A stretch of DNA of 45,898 nucleotides from Bacillota bacterium. GTDB lineage: Bacteria > Bacillota > Clostridia > Tissierellales > MES13. A model generated the notes under the pieces. It ran no database searches. It worked only from the letters and a program-made list of their open reading frames with translations, and was not told where the DNA came from. Location of the stretch: NCBI GenBank assembly GCA_009711765.1, contig VEND01000071.1, positions 1 through 45,898 of the forward strand. The letters run 5' to 3'. The translations under genes were made by a program, and so were the position numbers. Below are positions 15,607-25,135 of the stretch, piece after piece (the first letter of the stretch is position 1; each line of letters opens with the position of its first letter).

Positions 15607-17277
15607 ATGAAGTTATTTATGAATTCAAAAAAATTAGTTTTAGCACTTGTAGTACTTATTGCATTAGGATCTTTAGTAGGTTGTGGAGCTAGTAATGAAG
15701 AACCAGCTAATGAAGAACCAGCGGAGTCAAGTTCAGAAAATGGATTATCAGGAACAGTGGAAGTTGTTGGATCAACATCAGTAACACCTATAGCAGAAAA
15801 GCTTGGAGAAGCTTTTATGAAAGAAAATCCAGAAGTTAAGATAAATGTACAAGGAATTGGTTCTACAGCTGGAGTTAAAGCAGCCAATGATGGAACAGCA
15901 GATGTTGGAATGGCTTCTCGTAACCTTAAAGAAGGAGAAAAGGAATGGGGCTTAGATGAACATGTAATTGCATATGATGGTATAGCAGTTGTAGTTCACC
16001 CAAGTAATGGAATTTCTGATTTAGATAAAGATACTATAACAAAGATATTTAAAGGTGAAATAACAAACTGGAAAGAAGTAGGTGGAAACGATAAAGCCAT
16101 AGTAGTTGTAAGCCGTGAAGCAGGATCAGGAACAAGAGGTGCATTCGAAGGAATAATGAACCTTGAAGAAGAAAATGACAAGGGTAAAGATGTAAGTGCT
16201 GTTACAAAGGATGCATTAATAGCAGAAGGAAATGGAGCAGTAAGAGCAAATATTGCAAAGAAAGAAAATGCTATAGGATATATATCTTTAGCATATATGA
16301 ATGATACAGTAAAGGGATTAAAAATAGAAGGTGCAGAACCTACAGTAGCTAATATAGTTTCTGGAGAGTACAAAGTATCAAGACCATTTTTAATGTTAAC
16401 AAAAGGTGAATTAAGTAAAGAAGCAAAAGCTTATTTAGACTTTATCATGAGCGATAAAGGACAAGAAGTAGTATCAGAAAGTCTTATACCAGTAAATAGT
16501 TCAGATTCTGAAGCTAAAGAATACAGCGGAACTGTAGAAGTCGTAGGATCAACATCAGTAACTCCAATAGCACAAAAGCTTGGAGAAGCTTTTATGGAGA
16601 AACATTCAGATGTAAAGGTAAATGTACAAGGTATTGGGTCTACAGCAGGGGTTAAAGCAGCAAATGATGGAACAGCAGATGTAGGAATGGCTTCTCGTAA
16701 CTTAAAAGAAGGTGAAAAAGAGTGGGGCTTAGATGAACATGTAATTGCATACGATGGTATAGCAGTTGTAGCTCACCCAAGTAATAAAATATCAGACTTA
16801 GACAAAGAAACAGTAACAAAGATATTCAAAGGTGAAATAACAAATTGGAAAGAAGTAGGCGGAGACGACAAAGATATAGTGGTTGTAAGCCGTGAAGCAG
16901 GATCAGGAACGAGGGGTGCATTTGAAGGAATAATGAGCCTTGAAGAAGAAAATGACAAGGGTAAAGATGTAAGTGCTGTAACTAAGGAAGCTTTAATTGC
17001 AGAAGGAAATGGAGCAGTAAGAGCTAATGTAGCTAAGAAAGAAAATGCAATTGGATATATATCTTTAGCTTATATGAACGATACAGTTAAAGGAATAAAC
17101 ATAGAAGGAGCAGAGCCAACTGTTGAAAATATAATGGCAGGAGACTATAAAGTATCAAGACCATTCTTAATGTTAACAAAGGGAGAAGTAAGTGATGTAG
17201 CAAAGGGATATTTAGACTTTATTATGAGCGAAGAAGGACAAAAGATAGTAGCTGAAAAGTTAATCCCTGTAAAATAG
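15607..17277 (+). CDS. pstS: Phosphate-binding lipoprotein PstS, tandem two-domain fusion
   Basis: The protein has 556 residues, twice the usual PstS length. A lipoprotein signal ends LGSLVGC (Cys26), followed by an acidic Glu/Ser linker. Two complete phosphate-binding domains follow, starting at residues 48 and 307 with the same SGTVEVVGSTSVTPIA and offset by 259 codons (777 bp). Each domain has the ligand loops GSTSVTP, ASRNLKEGEKEWG and VSREAGSGTRGAFEGIM, so both should bind phosphate. The copies differ at scattered positions with many silent changes, so the duplication is not brand new. It feeds the PstCAB transporter encoded downstream. GAAAGGGG lies before the ATG. Confidence 0.93.
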   Translation: MKLFMNSKKLVLALVVLIALGSLVGCGASNEEPANEEPAESSSENGLSGTVEVVGSTSVTPIAEKLGEAFMKENPEVKINVQGIGSTAGVKAANDGTADVGMASRNLKEGEKEWGLDEHVIAYDGIAVVVHPSNGISDLDKDTITKIFKGEITNWKEVGGNDKAIVVVSREAGSGTRGAFEGIMNLEEENDKGKDVSAVTKDALIAEGNGAVRANIAKKENAIGYISLAYMNDTVKGLKIEGAEPTVANIVSGEYKVSRPFLMLTKGELSKEAKAYLDFIMSDKGQEVVSESLIPVNSSDSEAKEYSGTVEVVGSTSVTPIAQKLGEAFMEKHSDVKVNVQGIGSTAGVKAANDGTADVGMASRNLKEGEKEWGLDEHVIAYDGIAVVAHPSNKISDLDKETVTKIFKGEITNWKEVGGDDKDIVVVSREAGSGTRGAFEGIMSLEEENDKGKDVSAVTKEALIAEGNGAVRANVAKKENAIGYISLAYMNDTVKGINIEGAEPTVENIMAGDYKVSRPFLMLTKGEVSDVAKGYLDFIMSEEGQKIVAEKLIPVK

Positions 17278-17308
17278 TATAACCTTAAAGCATTAATGAG
17301 TAATTTTA

Positions 17309-17334
17309 TAGACTCCACAATAAAGTGGAGTCTA
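17309..17334 (+). terminator. Hairpin between pstS and pstC
   Basis: Ten-bp perfect arms TAGACTCCAC and GTGGAGTCTA around AATAAA. No T run follows directly, so it may act as a partial terminator or RNA stabiliser giving more PstS than PstCAB. Confidence 0.6.
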
Positions 17335-17376
17335 TGTGTTGCTCTTTTTCCATGTTAAGATTTTGGAGGTGAAATA

Positions 17377-18294
17377 ATGGAATCAAGGGAAGAAATAAGA
17401 CAAAGTGTTAAAAATAGGGAAGATTCTATGGAAGAGAATAAGTTGCAAAATTTTATTGAAAAGATTGTTGAAAATATATTTTTTATTTCCGCTTGTATGG
17501 CTATTATAAGTGTTGCTGTGATTTCAATTTTTATATTTTATAAGGGCGGACCTGCCATATTTCAGATAGGTGTTAAGGAATTTTTAACAGGAACAACATG
17601 GCAGCCATTAGGTGATTATTTTGGTATTTTACCGATGATTATTGGTTCTATCTATGCTACTATAGGAGCAATAATAATTGGAGTACCTATAGGGATTTTA
17701 ACAGCAGTTTTTATAGCTGAATTAGCACCGGAATGGATACAAAATATAGTAAGACCTTCAGTTGAGTTATTAGCAGGAATTCCTTCTGTTGTATACGGCT
17801 TTTTTGGGTTACTTGTTTTCGTACCATTTATAGCTGATACTTTAGGAGGAGCTGGTAATAGTTTATTAGCAGCAAGTGTTATTTTAGGAATCATGATATT
17901 ACCTACAGTAATTAATATATCTGTTACTTCGCTAAACTCTGTACCAAAGGAATATAAAGAAGGATCATTAGCAATGGGTGCAAGTCATATACAAACAATA
18001 TTTAAAGTAATGATCCCAGCAGCTAAATCAGGGATTTTGGCAGCTGTTATTTTAGGAATAGGAAGAGCTATAGGAGAGACTATGGCTGTAATATTAGTAG
18101 CAGGGAATACTCCATTAATACCAGATTCTTTAACTGATCCTATAAGGACTATGACGGCAAATATAGCCTTAGAAATGGGATATGCATATGGATTACATCA
18201 AGAAGCTTTATTTGCTACTGGTGTTATATTGTTTATTTTTATTATGATTTTAAATATAATGTTAAATTTATTTACCAATAAGGCAGGTGAGTAA
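17377..18294 (+). CDS. pstC: Phosphate ABC transporter permease PstC
   Basis: The 305-residue permease has a cytoplasmic N-terminus of ~50 residues and six membrane helices. Typical PstC features are the large first loop with FLTGTTWQPLGDYFGILP, the VELLAGIPSVVYGFFGL segment and the ATPase-contact loop EYKEGSLAMGASHIQTIFKVMIPAA. It ends with the LHQEALFATGVILFIF helix. With PstA it forms the membrane channel for phosphate. GGAGGTGA lies ahead of the ATG. It is the second gene of the Pho-regulated operon. Confidence 0.95.
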   Translation: MESREEIRQSVKNREDSMEENKLQNFIEKIVENIFFISACMAIISVAVISIFIFYKGGPAIFQIGVKEFLTGTTWQPLGDYFGILPMIIGSIYATIGAIIIGVPIGILTAVFIAELAPEWIQNIVRPSVELLAGIPSVVYGFFGLLVFVPFIADTLGGAGNSLLAASVILGIMILPTVINISVTSLNSVPKEYKEGSLAMGASHIQTIFKVMIPAAKSGILAAVILGIGRAIGETMAVILVAGNTPLIPDSLTDPIRTMTANIALEMGYAYGLHQEALFATGVILFIFIMILNIMLNLFTNKAGE

Positions 18295-18295
18295 A

Positions 18296-19126
18296 ATGAG
18301 TAATAGAAAATTAAAGGATAATCTAACAAAGATATTAATATATGCTGCATCTTTATTAACAGTTGGTGTATTAGCATGGATTTTAATATATATTACTATA
18401 AATGGTATAGGTGAAATTAGTTTAGAATTTTTAACATCTGCTCCTGAAGGAGAAAGTGGGGGAGGAATTTTACCTATAATAATAAACACTTTATACATCA
18501 TATTATTAACAATAGTTATATCAACTCCAATTGGAGTATTTGCAGCTATTTATCTAGTGGAATATGCTAAACCAGGTAAAATAGTAAGAATAATTAGATT
18601 TGCTACAGAAAGTTTAGCAGGTATTCCATCTATAATTTTTGGTTTGTTTGGATATATATTTTTTGTAACTGTTTTAAATTTAGGATGGTCAATTTTATCG
18701 GGAGCCTTGACTCTTAGTATTATGGTACTACCTACAATGGTAAGGACCACTGAGGAGTCTTTAAAAGCAGTACCTGATGCATATAGAGAAGGAAGTCTTG
18801 GTTTAGGAGCATCAAAACTAAGAACTATAAGAAAAGTAGTGTTACCTAGTGCTATACCTGGTATAGTAACAGGGATAATTTTAAGCATAGGTAGAATTGT
18901 TGGGGAATCAGCAGCAGTTTATTTCACAGCAGGAATGGTTTCAAGACTTGCTAAAGGATTCCTAGATTCAGGTAGAACTTTAGCAGTACACATGTATTTA
19001 TTAGCTAAAGAGGGAATTTCCTTTGAAAAGGCATTTGCAACTGCTTTTGTTTTAGTCGTTATAATTTTACTAATCAATTTTAGTGCAAATAAAATAGGTG
19101 CATCTTTAGATAAAACTAAAGTATAG
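18296..19126 (+). CDS. pstA: Phosphate ABC transporter permease PstA
   Basis: The 276-residue partner permease of PstC has six helices. The block ESLAGIPSIIFGLFGYIFF and the EAA loop AYREGSLGLGASKLRTIRKVVLPSA mirror those of PstC. VGESAAVYFTAG is characteristic of PstA. I place the start at ATG 18296, only 1 nt after the pstC stop, served by GGTGA at the end of pstC; a GTG at 18287 would overlap and lacks its own site. Translation is probably coupled to pstC. Confidence 0.95.
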   Translation: MSNRKLKDNLTKILIYAASLLTVGVLAWILIYITINGIGEISLEFLTSAPEGESGGGILPIIINTLYIILLTIVISTPIGVFAAIYLVEYAKPGKIVRIIRFATESLAGIPSIIFGLFGYIFFVTVLNLGWSILSGALTLSIMVLPTMVRTTEESLKAVPDAYREGSLGLGASKLRTIRKVVLPSAIPGIVTGIILSIGRIVGESAAVYFTAGMVSRLAKGFLDSGRTLAVHMYLLAKEGISFEKAFATAFVLVVIILLINFSANKIGASLDKTKV

Positions 19127-19148
19127 AAATTAAGTCAGGGGTGATATT

Positions 19149-19904
19149 ATGAATAAAACAAAATTATCTGTTAAGAATTTAAATTTATTTTATGGAGACT
19201 TTCAAGCATTAAAAAATATAGATTTAGAAGTTGAAAGCAATAAAATTACTGCTTTAATAGGACCATCAGGTTGTGGTAAATCAACATTTCTTAAAACTTT
19301 AAATAGAATGAATGATTTAGTTGAGAATGTAAAAATTGAAGGAAAAGTATCTTTAGATGGCGAAGATATATATAATAATATCGATGTAATTAAATTAAGA
19401 AAAAGAGTAGGGATGGTCTTTCAAAAGCCAAATCCGTTCCCTATGAGTATTTATGATAACGTAGCTTATGGACCAAGAGCCCATGGTATTAAAAGAAAAG
19501 CAAAGTTAGATGAAATAGTTGAAACTAGTTTAAAACAAGCGGCTATTTGGGATGAAGTAAAGGATAGATTAAACCAAAATGCTTTAGGATTATCTGGAGG
19601 ACAACAGCAAAGGTTATGTATAGCCAGAGCTCTAGCTGTTAATCCAGAAGTTTTATTAATGGATGAACCAACTTCAGCATTAGATCCTATAGCTACTCAA
19701 AAGATAGAAGAGTTAACTGAAGAACTAAAAGAAAAGTACACTATAGTTATAGTTACCCATTCTATGCAACAAGCTGGTAGAATATCAGATAATACTGCAT
19801 TTTTCCTTTTAGGAGAAGTTATTGAGTTTAGTGAAACGGCAAAGATATTTTCTAATCCAGAGGATAAAAGAACTGAAGATTATATAACTGGAAGATTTGG
19901 ATAA
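19149..19904 (+). CDS. pstB: Phosphate ABC transporter ATP-binding protein PstB
   Basis: The 251-residue ATPase drives phosphate import. Walker [32 protein letters not shown] (the PstB-specific Q-loop region), signature [15 protein letters not shown], Walker B VLLMDEP, SALDP, and the switch His in IVTHSMQQA are all present. The C-terminus EDYITGRFG is the invariant PstB ending. The gene lies 22 bp after pstA with GGGGTGAT ahead of the ATG and is followed 14 bp later by phoU. Confidence 0.97.
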   Translation: MNKTKLSVKNLNLFYGDFQALKNIDLEVESNKITALIGPSGCGKSTFLKTLNRMNDLVENVKIEGKVSLDGEDIYNNIDVIKLRKRVGMVFQKPNPFPMSIYDNVAYGPRAHGIKRKAKLDEIVETSLKQAAIWDEVKDRLNQNALGLSGGQQQRLCIARALAVNPEVLLMDEPTSALDPIATQKIEELTEELKEKYTIVIVTHSMQQAGRISDNTAFFLLGEVIEFSETAKIFSNPEDKRTEDYITGRFG

Positions 19905-19918
19905 AGGAGGGAGTATAT

Positions 19919-20566
19919 ATGAGAAAGTTTTTCGATCAAGAATTAAATAAACTACAAGAGTCTTTATTAAAGATGGGAGCTATGGTTGAAGATGTAATAG
20001 ACTTAGCTATCAACTCTTTAATTAATCAAGATATCAAAAAAGCTGGAGAGGTTATAAAATTAGACGATAAAGTTGATGATATAGAGGTAGAAATTGAAAA
20101 GAAGTGTTTAGAATTAATAGTATTACAACAGCCTCGAGCTAAGGATTTAAGAAAAATCAGTTCAATACTAAAAATTATAACTGATTTAGAAAGAATTGGA
20201 GACCATGGTGTGAATATAGCAAAAATAACAAAAAAAATAGGTAATGAAGAATTTATAAAACCATTGGTAGATATACCTAAAATGGCTGAGTTAGCGAAAA
20301 AAATGGTTAAAAATAGTATTAATAGTTTTTTAAATGAAGATATAGAATTAGCTAAGAAAGTTGCAATAATGGATGATGAAGTTGATGATATATATGAAAG
20401 CATTTATGTAGAATTACTAGAGATGCTGAGTGAAAATAAAGATATTATGGAACAGGTAACTTATTTACTGTTTATCGGTAGATACTTAGAACGAATTGGA
20501 GACCATACAACAAATATATGTGAAAGAATTATATATATGGTAGATGGAGAAAGAATGAGTTATTAG
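19919..20566 (+). CDS. phoU: Phosphate transport regulator PhoU
   Basis: The 215-residue, all-helical protein consists of two homologous three-helix bundles. Each carries the metal-binding-type motif: LKIITDLERIGDHGVNIA near residue 80 and LLFIGRYLERIGDHTTNICE near 185. PhoU sits at the membrane between PstB and the phosphate sensor kinase and represses the Pho response when phosphate is plentiful. AAGGAGGGAG lies before the ATG. It is the last gene of the operon and ends at a terminator. The phoP/phoR genes are not in the window. Confidence 0.96.
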   Translation: MRKFFDQELNKLQESLLKMGAMVEDVIDLAINSLINQDIKKAGEVIKLDDKVDDIEVEIEKKCLELIVLQQPRAKDLRKISSILKIITDLERIGDHGVNIAKITKKIGNEEFIKPLVDIPKMAELAKKMVKNSINSFLNEDIELAKKVAIMDDEVDDIYESIYVELLEMLSENKDIMEQVTYLLFIGRYLERIGDHTTNICERIIYMVDGERMSY

Positions 20567-20567
20567 A

Positions 20568-20596
20568 AATCCCACATTTGTGGGATTTTTTATTTT
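20568..20596 (+). terminator. Terminator of the pst operon
   Basis: AAATCCCAC and GTGGGATT form a stem around ATTT, followed by T5-A-T4. Confidence 0.9.
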
Positions 20597-20667
20597 GGAA
20601 AATTTTAAAATTAATAAAACTAATAAAATTTAGTAAAAGAGAAAAAATATTATCAGGAGGTGAAAAG

Positions 20668-21171
20668 ATGAAAAAAACTTTTAAAAATTTAACAATATTA
20701 ACTTTAACTTTATTAATTTTAGCGTCTTTAACTATTGCCTGTCAACCTCAAGAAAAACCTAATCCTAATGATGATTATGATATGGAAGATAATAATATGA
20801 ATAATAACATGGATATGAATAACATGGAGATGAATAACAATGATTTATCTTCAAGGGCTGAATCTATAGCAAATAGTGTTGTAGATTTAAGTGGAGTTAA
20901 TGATGCGTCGGTTGTTATAACAAATAATACCGCTTTAGTTGGAGTTAATGTTACAGGTAATAGAGATATGCTAGATACAGAAATAAGAGATAGAGTTAAA
21001 AATGTAGTTAAAAATGTAGATAATGAAATTGATAGAGTAGTTGTAACTGCTGATACAACAATGTTTGATAGAATAGATAATATAGCTCAAAATATTAATA
21101 GAGGAAGAAATATAACTGATTATAGAGATGAAATTGATAATATGTTAGAAAACATTGATTCGGCATTATAA
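20668..21171 (+). CDS. YhcN/YlaJ-family sporulation lipoprotein
   Basis: The 167-residue lipoprotein has a basic N-terminus, a hydrophobic helix and lipobox LTIAC (Cys25). A low-complexity Asn/Met/Asp linker (repeats of MNNNM and MDMNN type) follows to about residue 60. The C-terminal domain, SIANSVVDLSGVNDASVVITNNTALVGV and later DTTMFDRIDNIAQNI, is that of YhcN/YlaJ proteins of the forespore/inner spore membrane. In this family the domain is linked to spore germination or outgrowth. I place the start at ATG 20668 behind TCAGGAGGTG; the frame is open further up but without a ribosome binding site. It has its own terminator. Confidence 0.85.
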   Translation: MKKTFKNLTILTLTLLILASLTIACQPQEKPNPNDDYDMEDNNMNNNMDMNNMEMNNNDLSSRAESIANSVVDLSGVNDASVVITNNTALVGVNVTGNRDMLDTEIRDRVKNVVKNVDNEIDRVVVTADTTMFDRIDNIAQNINRGRNITDYRDEIDNMLENIDSAL

Positions 21172-21177
21172 AGCTTT

Positions 21178-21210
21178 ATAAAAAATCCGGTCTAAGGCCG
21201 GATTTTTTCA
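21178..21210 (+). terminator. Terminator after sporulation lipoprotein
   Basis: AAAAATCCGG and CCGGATTTTTT around TCTAAGG, ending in six T. Confidence 0.92.
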
Positions 21211-21266
21211 TATATAAGCCCTGTAGACATATTATATACTAATAATTGTTTTTTAGGGGTGTAAAT

Positions 21267-22454
21267 ATGAAAAATTTAAACTTTTTTAAAGATAAATTTT
21301 TATATGTTTTTTTGTTTGTTTTTTTCACTGTCATGTTTTTAGCCTACTCTTATCCCTATGAAAATACTTTTTTGGCATTAGGAATTTTTGGTTTCTTTAT
21401 GTTAGTTAAAAATATATCTAAATATAAAAAAATTAACCTTTTGATTTATTTTTTTATTCTAATATTTATATTTTATTTTACTAGCAATTTATTTTTATAT
21501 AATAAAAGTTATAAGCTAGATATAGCTAGAGATGTTACTAAAGTAAAAGAAAAAAAGGCGGTTTTATTAGTATATAGGGGAGAAAGTGAAAAATATAATA
21601 TAAAAACTGAAACTTATAATATTTTTAATTCTAATGATACAATAAAAAAAATATTTACTCCCTTTGTTTTATATAATAAAAAAATAAATTATAAAAGAAT
21701 TGGGAAAAGTAATTATATAAATAATACTTTAGAGGTTAAAAATAAACTTAAATATTCTTTATCTGATAATTACAAAGTGTATTTAGGATATTTATATTGT
21801 GAAAGTTATATTGAAGAAAAAATAATGGAAATAGCTAATGAAGGGTACAAAAGAATAATAGTTGTCCCAGTTTTTCTTACTGAAGGGAAAGAGTATTTCT
21901 TATTAAAAGAGAGAATTGAGTCATTAAAGCTATTTAATATTAGTATTAAATATACTTCGCCAGTTTGGAATAGTGAAAAAATTATTAATTCATATATTAA
22001 AAAAATTTGGTCAGATGTAAGTAAAAGAAAAATTAAAGATCCAGGAATTATAATAATAGGGAGGGGAGAGAAGGAACAAAATAGAATTGAGTACATAAAT
22101 TCCGTTAGACAAAATTTGATGTTTAGAAAGAAAATAAAAGAGTTTTTAGAAAAAAAACTTGATTTTAGTGATAGAAAGATTAAACTAAGTTGGTTTGATT
22201 ATATGAAACCAGGGTATATAACGGAAATAGATACTTTATTTGAATATGGAGTTAGTGACATATTTTGTGTATTAACAGAACCAGATGTATTTAATATTGA
22301 AAATAGTAAAATGTCAATAAAAATAAAAGAAAAGTTAGATATACCGGAAGGTGTCAAGGTAAGGATAATTGATGGATTTATAAAGGATGAAAATTTAATA
22401 AATGAACTTAAAAAAAGAATAGAGTTTGTAGATTTACAAAACTGGAGTAACTAA
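21267..22454 (+). CDS. Membrane protein with chelatase-like (CbiX/ferrochelatase) domain
   Basis: The protein has 395 residues. About three or four hydrophobic helices fill residues 10-85, followed by a soluble part that repeats a chelatase-type fold. The first half is AVLLVYRGESEKYNI (residue ~95), YLGYLYCESYIEEKI and GYKRIIVVPVFLTEGKEYF. The second half is PGIIIIGRGEKEQNR (residue ~255) and YGVSDIFCVLTEPDVF. Strands ending in VGHG and VVPLFL-x-x-G-x-H are typical of CbiX/HemH; here both GHG positions read YRG and GRG. It may bind a tetrapyrrole or metal without chelating it; that is inference. I chose ATG 21267 (AGGGGTG upstream) over a TTG at 21246. The M16 genes follow after 12 bp. Confidence 0.55.
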   Translation: MKNLNFFKDKFLYVFLFVFFTVMFLAYSYPYENTFLALGIFGFFMLVKNISKYKKINLLIYFFILIFIFYFTSNLFLYNKSYKLDIARDVTKVKEKKAVLLVYRGESEKYNIKTETYNIFNSNDTIKKIFTPFVLYNKKINYKRIGKSNYINNTLEVKNKLKYSLSDNYKVYLGYLYCESYIEEKIMEIANEGYKRIIVVPVFLTEGKEYFLLKERIESLKLFNISIKYTSPVWNSEKIINSYIKKIWSDVSKRKIKDPGIIIIGRGEKEQNRIEYINSVRQNLMFRKKIKEFLEKKLDFSDRKIKLSWFDYMKPGYITEIDTLFEYGVSDIFCVLTEPDVFNIENSKMSIKIKEKLDIPEGVKVRIIDGFIKDENLINELKKRIEFVDLQNWSN

Positions 22455-22466
22455 GGAGGTATAATT

Positions 22467-23753
22467 TTGAGTTTAGAAAGAATAAGAGAAAAATTAATGG
22501 AAGGAATATATCTAAATGTAATTAAAACAAAGAAATTTAAATCAAATTCAATCAGTTTTTATTTTATAAGGAACTTAAATGAAAAAGAGGTAACAAAAAA
22601 TGCGTTAATACCTTTAGTTTTAAAAAGAGGAACAAGTTCTTATGAAAATGCCATGGATATAGAAAAGAAATTAGAAGAGTTATATGGATCAAATCTTAGT
22701 ATTAATGTAAATAAAAAGGGAGAGAAGCAGGTTTTAAGATTTACAATTGAAGGTCCCCATAAAGATTTTATAAATATGAAAAATATTTTTACTGAGCAGT
22801 TAAAAATTTTAAGAGAAGTTATTTATAATCCAATATTAGAAAATGGAGTATTCTTAGATAAATATGTTAAACAAGAAAAGAATAATTTAAAAAAGAAAAT
22901 TAAAGGAAGGATTAATAATAAAAAACAATATGCAGTAGAAAGATGTATAGAAAAGATGTGTAAAGAAGAAAAATATAGTTTATATAAATATGGGTATATT
23001 GAAGATTTAGATAATATAAGTTCTAAAAAATTATATAAACATTATAAAACTGTTCTAAAAAGGAGCCCTATTGAAATAAATGTAGTAGGAAATGTGGATA
23101 GTACTTTTGTAAAAAATTCTATTGAAGAAATATTTACATTTGAAAGGGAGGAAATTATTAATATACCTAGAGAAGAGATTTCAAGGGAAAATATTAAGGT
23201 TAAAAATGTAAAGGAAGAACTAGATATAAATCAAGGCAAATTAACTATTGGATATAGAACTAATATTCCATATGAAGACAAATTATATGAAGCATTTTTA
23301 GTAGGAAATAATATATTAGGCGGTGGTCCAGATTCTAAGCTTTTTATAAATGTTAGAGAGAAAGAAAGTTTAGCCTATTATGTATTTTCTAAATTATTAA
23401 AGTATAAATCATTAATGCTTATAACGAGTGGAATTGAATTTCATAAATATGAAAAGTCCCTAGATATAATAAAAAAACAAGTTAATCAAATGAAAAAAGG
23501 AAATTTTAATAATGATAATATAACCCAGGCGAAAAATGCGATTATAACTTCGGTAAAAAGTTTAATTGATGATAATTATAGTATTTCTGAATTTTATTTA
23601 ACTCAGACTTTAACCAAGGATAAAAGGAATATAGATGAAATAATTAAGGATATAGAGAATGTATCTAAAGATGATATTATTAATGCTTTTAATAAAATAG
23701 AGTTAGATACTATATATTTTCTTAAAAACAAAGAGGCAAATAAGGAGGAATAA
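22467..23753 (+). CDS. M16-type peptidase-like protein, inactive subunit (YmfF-like)
   Basis: The 428-residue protein has the two-domain M16 (pitrilysin/processing peptidase) fold but no H-x-x-E-H zinc motif. The corresponding helix reads YENAMDIEKKLEELYGS, as in the YmfF group. GYRTNIPYEDKLYEAFLVGNNILGGGPDSKLFINVREKESLAYYV in the C-terminal half is the R/Y-type substrate loop. It should pair with the active subunit encoded next, like the alpha/beta subunits of mitochondrial processing peptidase. In Bacillus the YmfF/YmfH pair is connected to processing of small peptides and, by annotation, EF-P modification. The start is TTG with AAGGAGG 8 nt upstream. Confidence 0.88.
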   Translation: MSLERIREKLMEGIYLNVIKTKKFKSNSISFYFIRNLNEKEVTKNALIPLVLKRGTSSYENAMDIEKKLEELYGSNLSINVNKKGEKQVLRFTIEGPHKDFINMKNIFTEQLKILREVIYNPILENGVFLDKYVKQEKNNLKKKIKGRINNKKQYAVERCIEKMCKEEKYSLYKYGYIEDLDNISSKKLYKHYKTVLKRSPIEINVVGNVDSTFVKNSIEEIFTFEREEIINIPREEISRENIKVKNVKEELDINQGKLTIGYRTNIPYEDKLYEAFLVGNNILGGGPDSKLFINVREKESLAYYVFSKLLKYKSLMLITSGIEFHKYEKSLDIIKKQVNQMKKGNFNNDNITQAKNAIITSVKSLIDDNYSISEFYLTQTLTKDKRNIDEIIKDIENVSKDDIINAFNKIELDTIYFLKNKEANKEE

Positions 23754-23755
23754 AC

Positions 23756-25045
23756 TTGTCTATTGATGTAAGAGAACAAAAAAAACTAAAGGAAGCTTTA
23801 TACTTTAAAGAATTAGATAATGGTTTGAAAGTATATTTTATTCCAAGAGAAGATTATACTAAACAATATGCTGTGTTTGCAACTAATTATGGTTCTAATG
23901 ATAATAAATTTATACCCTTAGGCGAGGAAGAACCTATTACAGTACCTAAAGGCATAGCACATTTTCTTGAACATAAATTATTTGAAGAAAAAGAAGGTAA
24001 TATATTTTCTAAGTTCTCAGATTTAGGTTCTTATGTTAATGCTTATACAAATTTTAATCAAACTGCCTACTTATTTTCATGTAGTGATAAATTTTATGAA
24101 AATTTAAAACTACTTGTAAAATTTGTACAAAATCCTTATTTTACTGATGAAAATGTTAATAAAGAAAAAGGCATAATAGAACAAGAAATAAAGATGTATG
24201 ATGATAATCCAAATTGGAAGGTTTTCTTTAATTGTTTGAAGGCGATGTATGTAAATCATCCAGTTAAAACAGATATTGCAGGTACAGTAGATAGTATAAA
24301 AAAGATTGATAAAGAAACATTATATAAGTGTTATAATACTTTTTATCATCCAAGTAATATGGTATTATTTATGGTTGGGAATATTAATTTTGATAAAGCA
24401 TTAAATGTAGTTAAAGAAAATATTGATAGAGATATTAAAGAATTTCACGGAGAGGTAAAAAAAATAACAGAAAAAGAACCTACTACTATTAATAAAAAGA
24501 TAATTGAAGAAAAGTTAAGTGTCTCTAATCCACTATTTAATATAGGATTTAAAGATATTGATTTAGGTTATACAGGTGATGAGTTATTAAAAAGGCAATT
24601 GACTACAAATATATTATTAGATATGCTATTTGGAGATAGTACAAAGTTTTATCAAAGTATATATGATGAAGGTTTAATATCAGGTGATTTTGGAACTCAG
24701 TATATAGGGCATGAAAGTTATGGCCATTCCATCATTGCAGGAGAGTCAGATGAGCCTAAGAAAGTTTTAAAAAGGGTTAAAGACCATATTATAAACCAAA
24801 GAGAAAATGGATTGAATAAAGAAGCATTTAATAGAAATAAAAGAAAATTAATAGGATATTATTTAATGGACCTTAATTCAGTAGAATTTATAGCAAATAA
24901 TTTTATCAAATACCATTTTAATAATACATCTATATTAAGTTATTTAGATATCCTAGAAAACATTAATTATAATGATGTAAAAGAACGTTTTGAGAATTTA
25001 TTTGATTTAGATAGATTATCTATTTCTATAATATACCCTATATAA
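23756..25045 (+). CDS. M16-family zinc metallopeptidase, active subunit (YmfH-like)
   Basis: The 429-residue partner of the preceding protein carries the inverted zinc motif H-F-L-E-H in GIAHFLEHKLFEEKEGN near residue 65. The third ligand Glu lies ~75 residues on, in KGIIEQEIKMYDDNP. SDLGSYVNAYTNFNQTAYLF follows the zinc helix as usual. The C-terminal domain has FYQSIYDEGLISGDFGTQYIG, the substrate-binding loop. The gene starts with TTG just 2 bp after the upstream stop (AAGGAGGAA covers that stop), so the two subunits are made together. It is cytoplasmic; no signal peptide is seen. Confidence 0.92.
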   Translation: MSIDVREQKKLKEALYFKELDNGLKVYFIPREDYTKQYAVFATNYGSNDNKFIPLGEEEPITVPKGIAHFLEHKLFEEKEGNIFSKFSDLGSYVNAYTNFNQTAYLFSCSDKFYENLKLLVKFVQNPYFTDENVNKEKGIIEQEIKMYDDNPNWKVFFNCLKAMYVNHPVKTDIAGTVDSIKKIDKETLYKCYNTFYHPSNMVLFMVGNINFDKALNVVKENIDRDIKEFHGEVKKITEKEPTTINKKIIEEKLSVSNPLFNIGFKDIDLGYTGDELLKRQLTTNILLDMLFGDSTKFYQSIYDEGLISGDFGTQYIGHESYGHSIIAGESDEPKKVLKRVKDHIINQRENGLNKEAFNRNKRKLIGYYLMDLNSVEFIANNFIKYHFNNTSILSYLDILENINYNDVKERFENLFDLDRLSISIIYPI

Positions 25046-25086
25046 TTGACTTAATGTGAAATTAGAAATATAATATTCTGTATGGA

Positions 25087-25116
25087 TAGCTACTAGCTTA
25101 CTAGTAGCTAGACTAT
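25087..25116 (+). terminator. Hairpin terminator before lgt
   Basis: Ten-bp perfect arms TAGCTACTAG and CTAGTAGCTA with loop CTTA, followed by GACTATTTTA. The T run is weak, so termination may be partial. Confidence 0.6.
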
Positions 25117-25135
25117 TTTAAAGGAGGTTTTACAA

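Noticed and set aside
15996-16958. Minus-strand frames inside pstS repeated in both halves
   Set aside because: They recur only because the pstS domain is duplicated; codon pattern clearly follows the plus strand.
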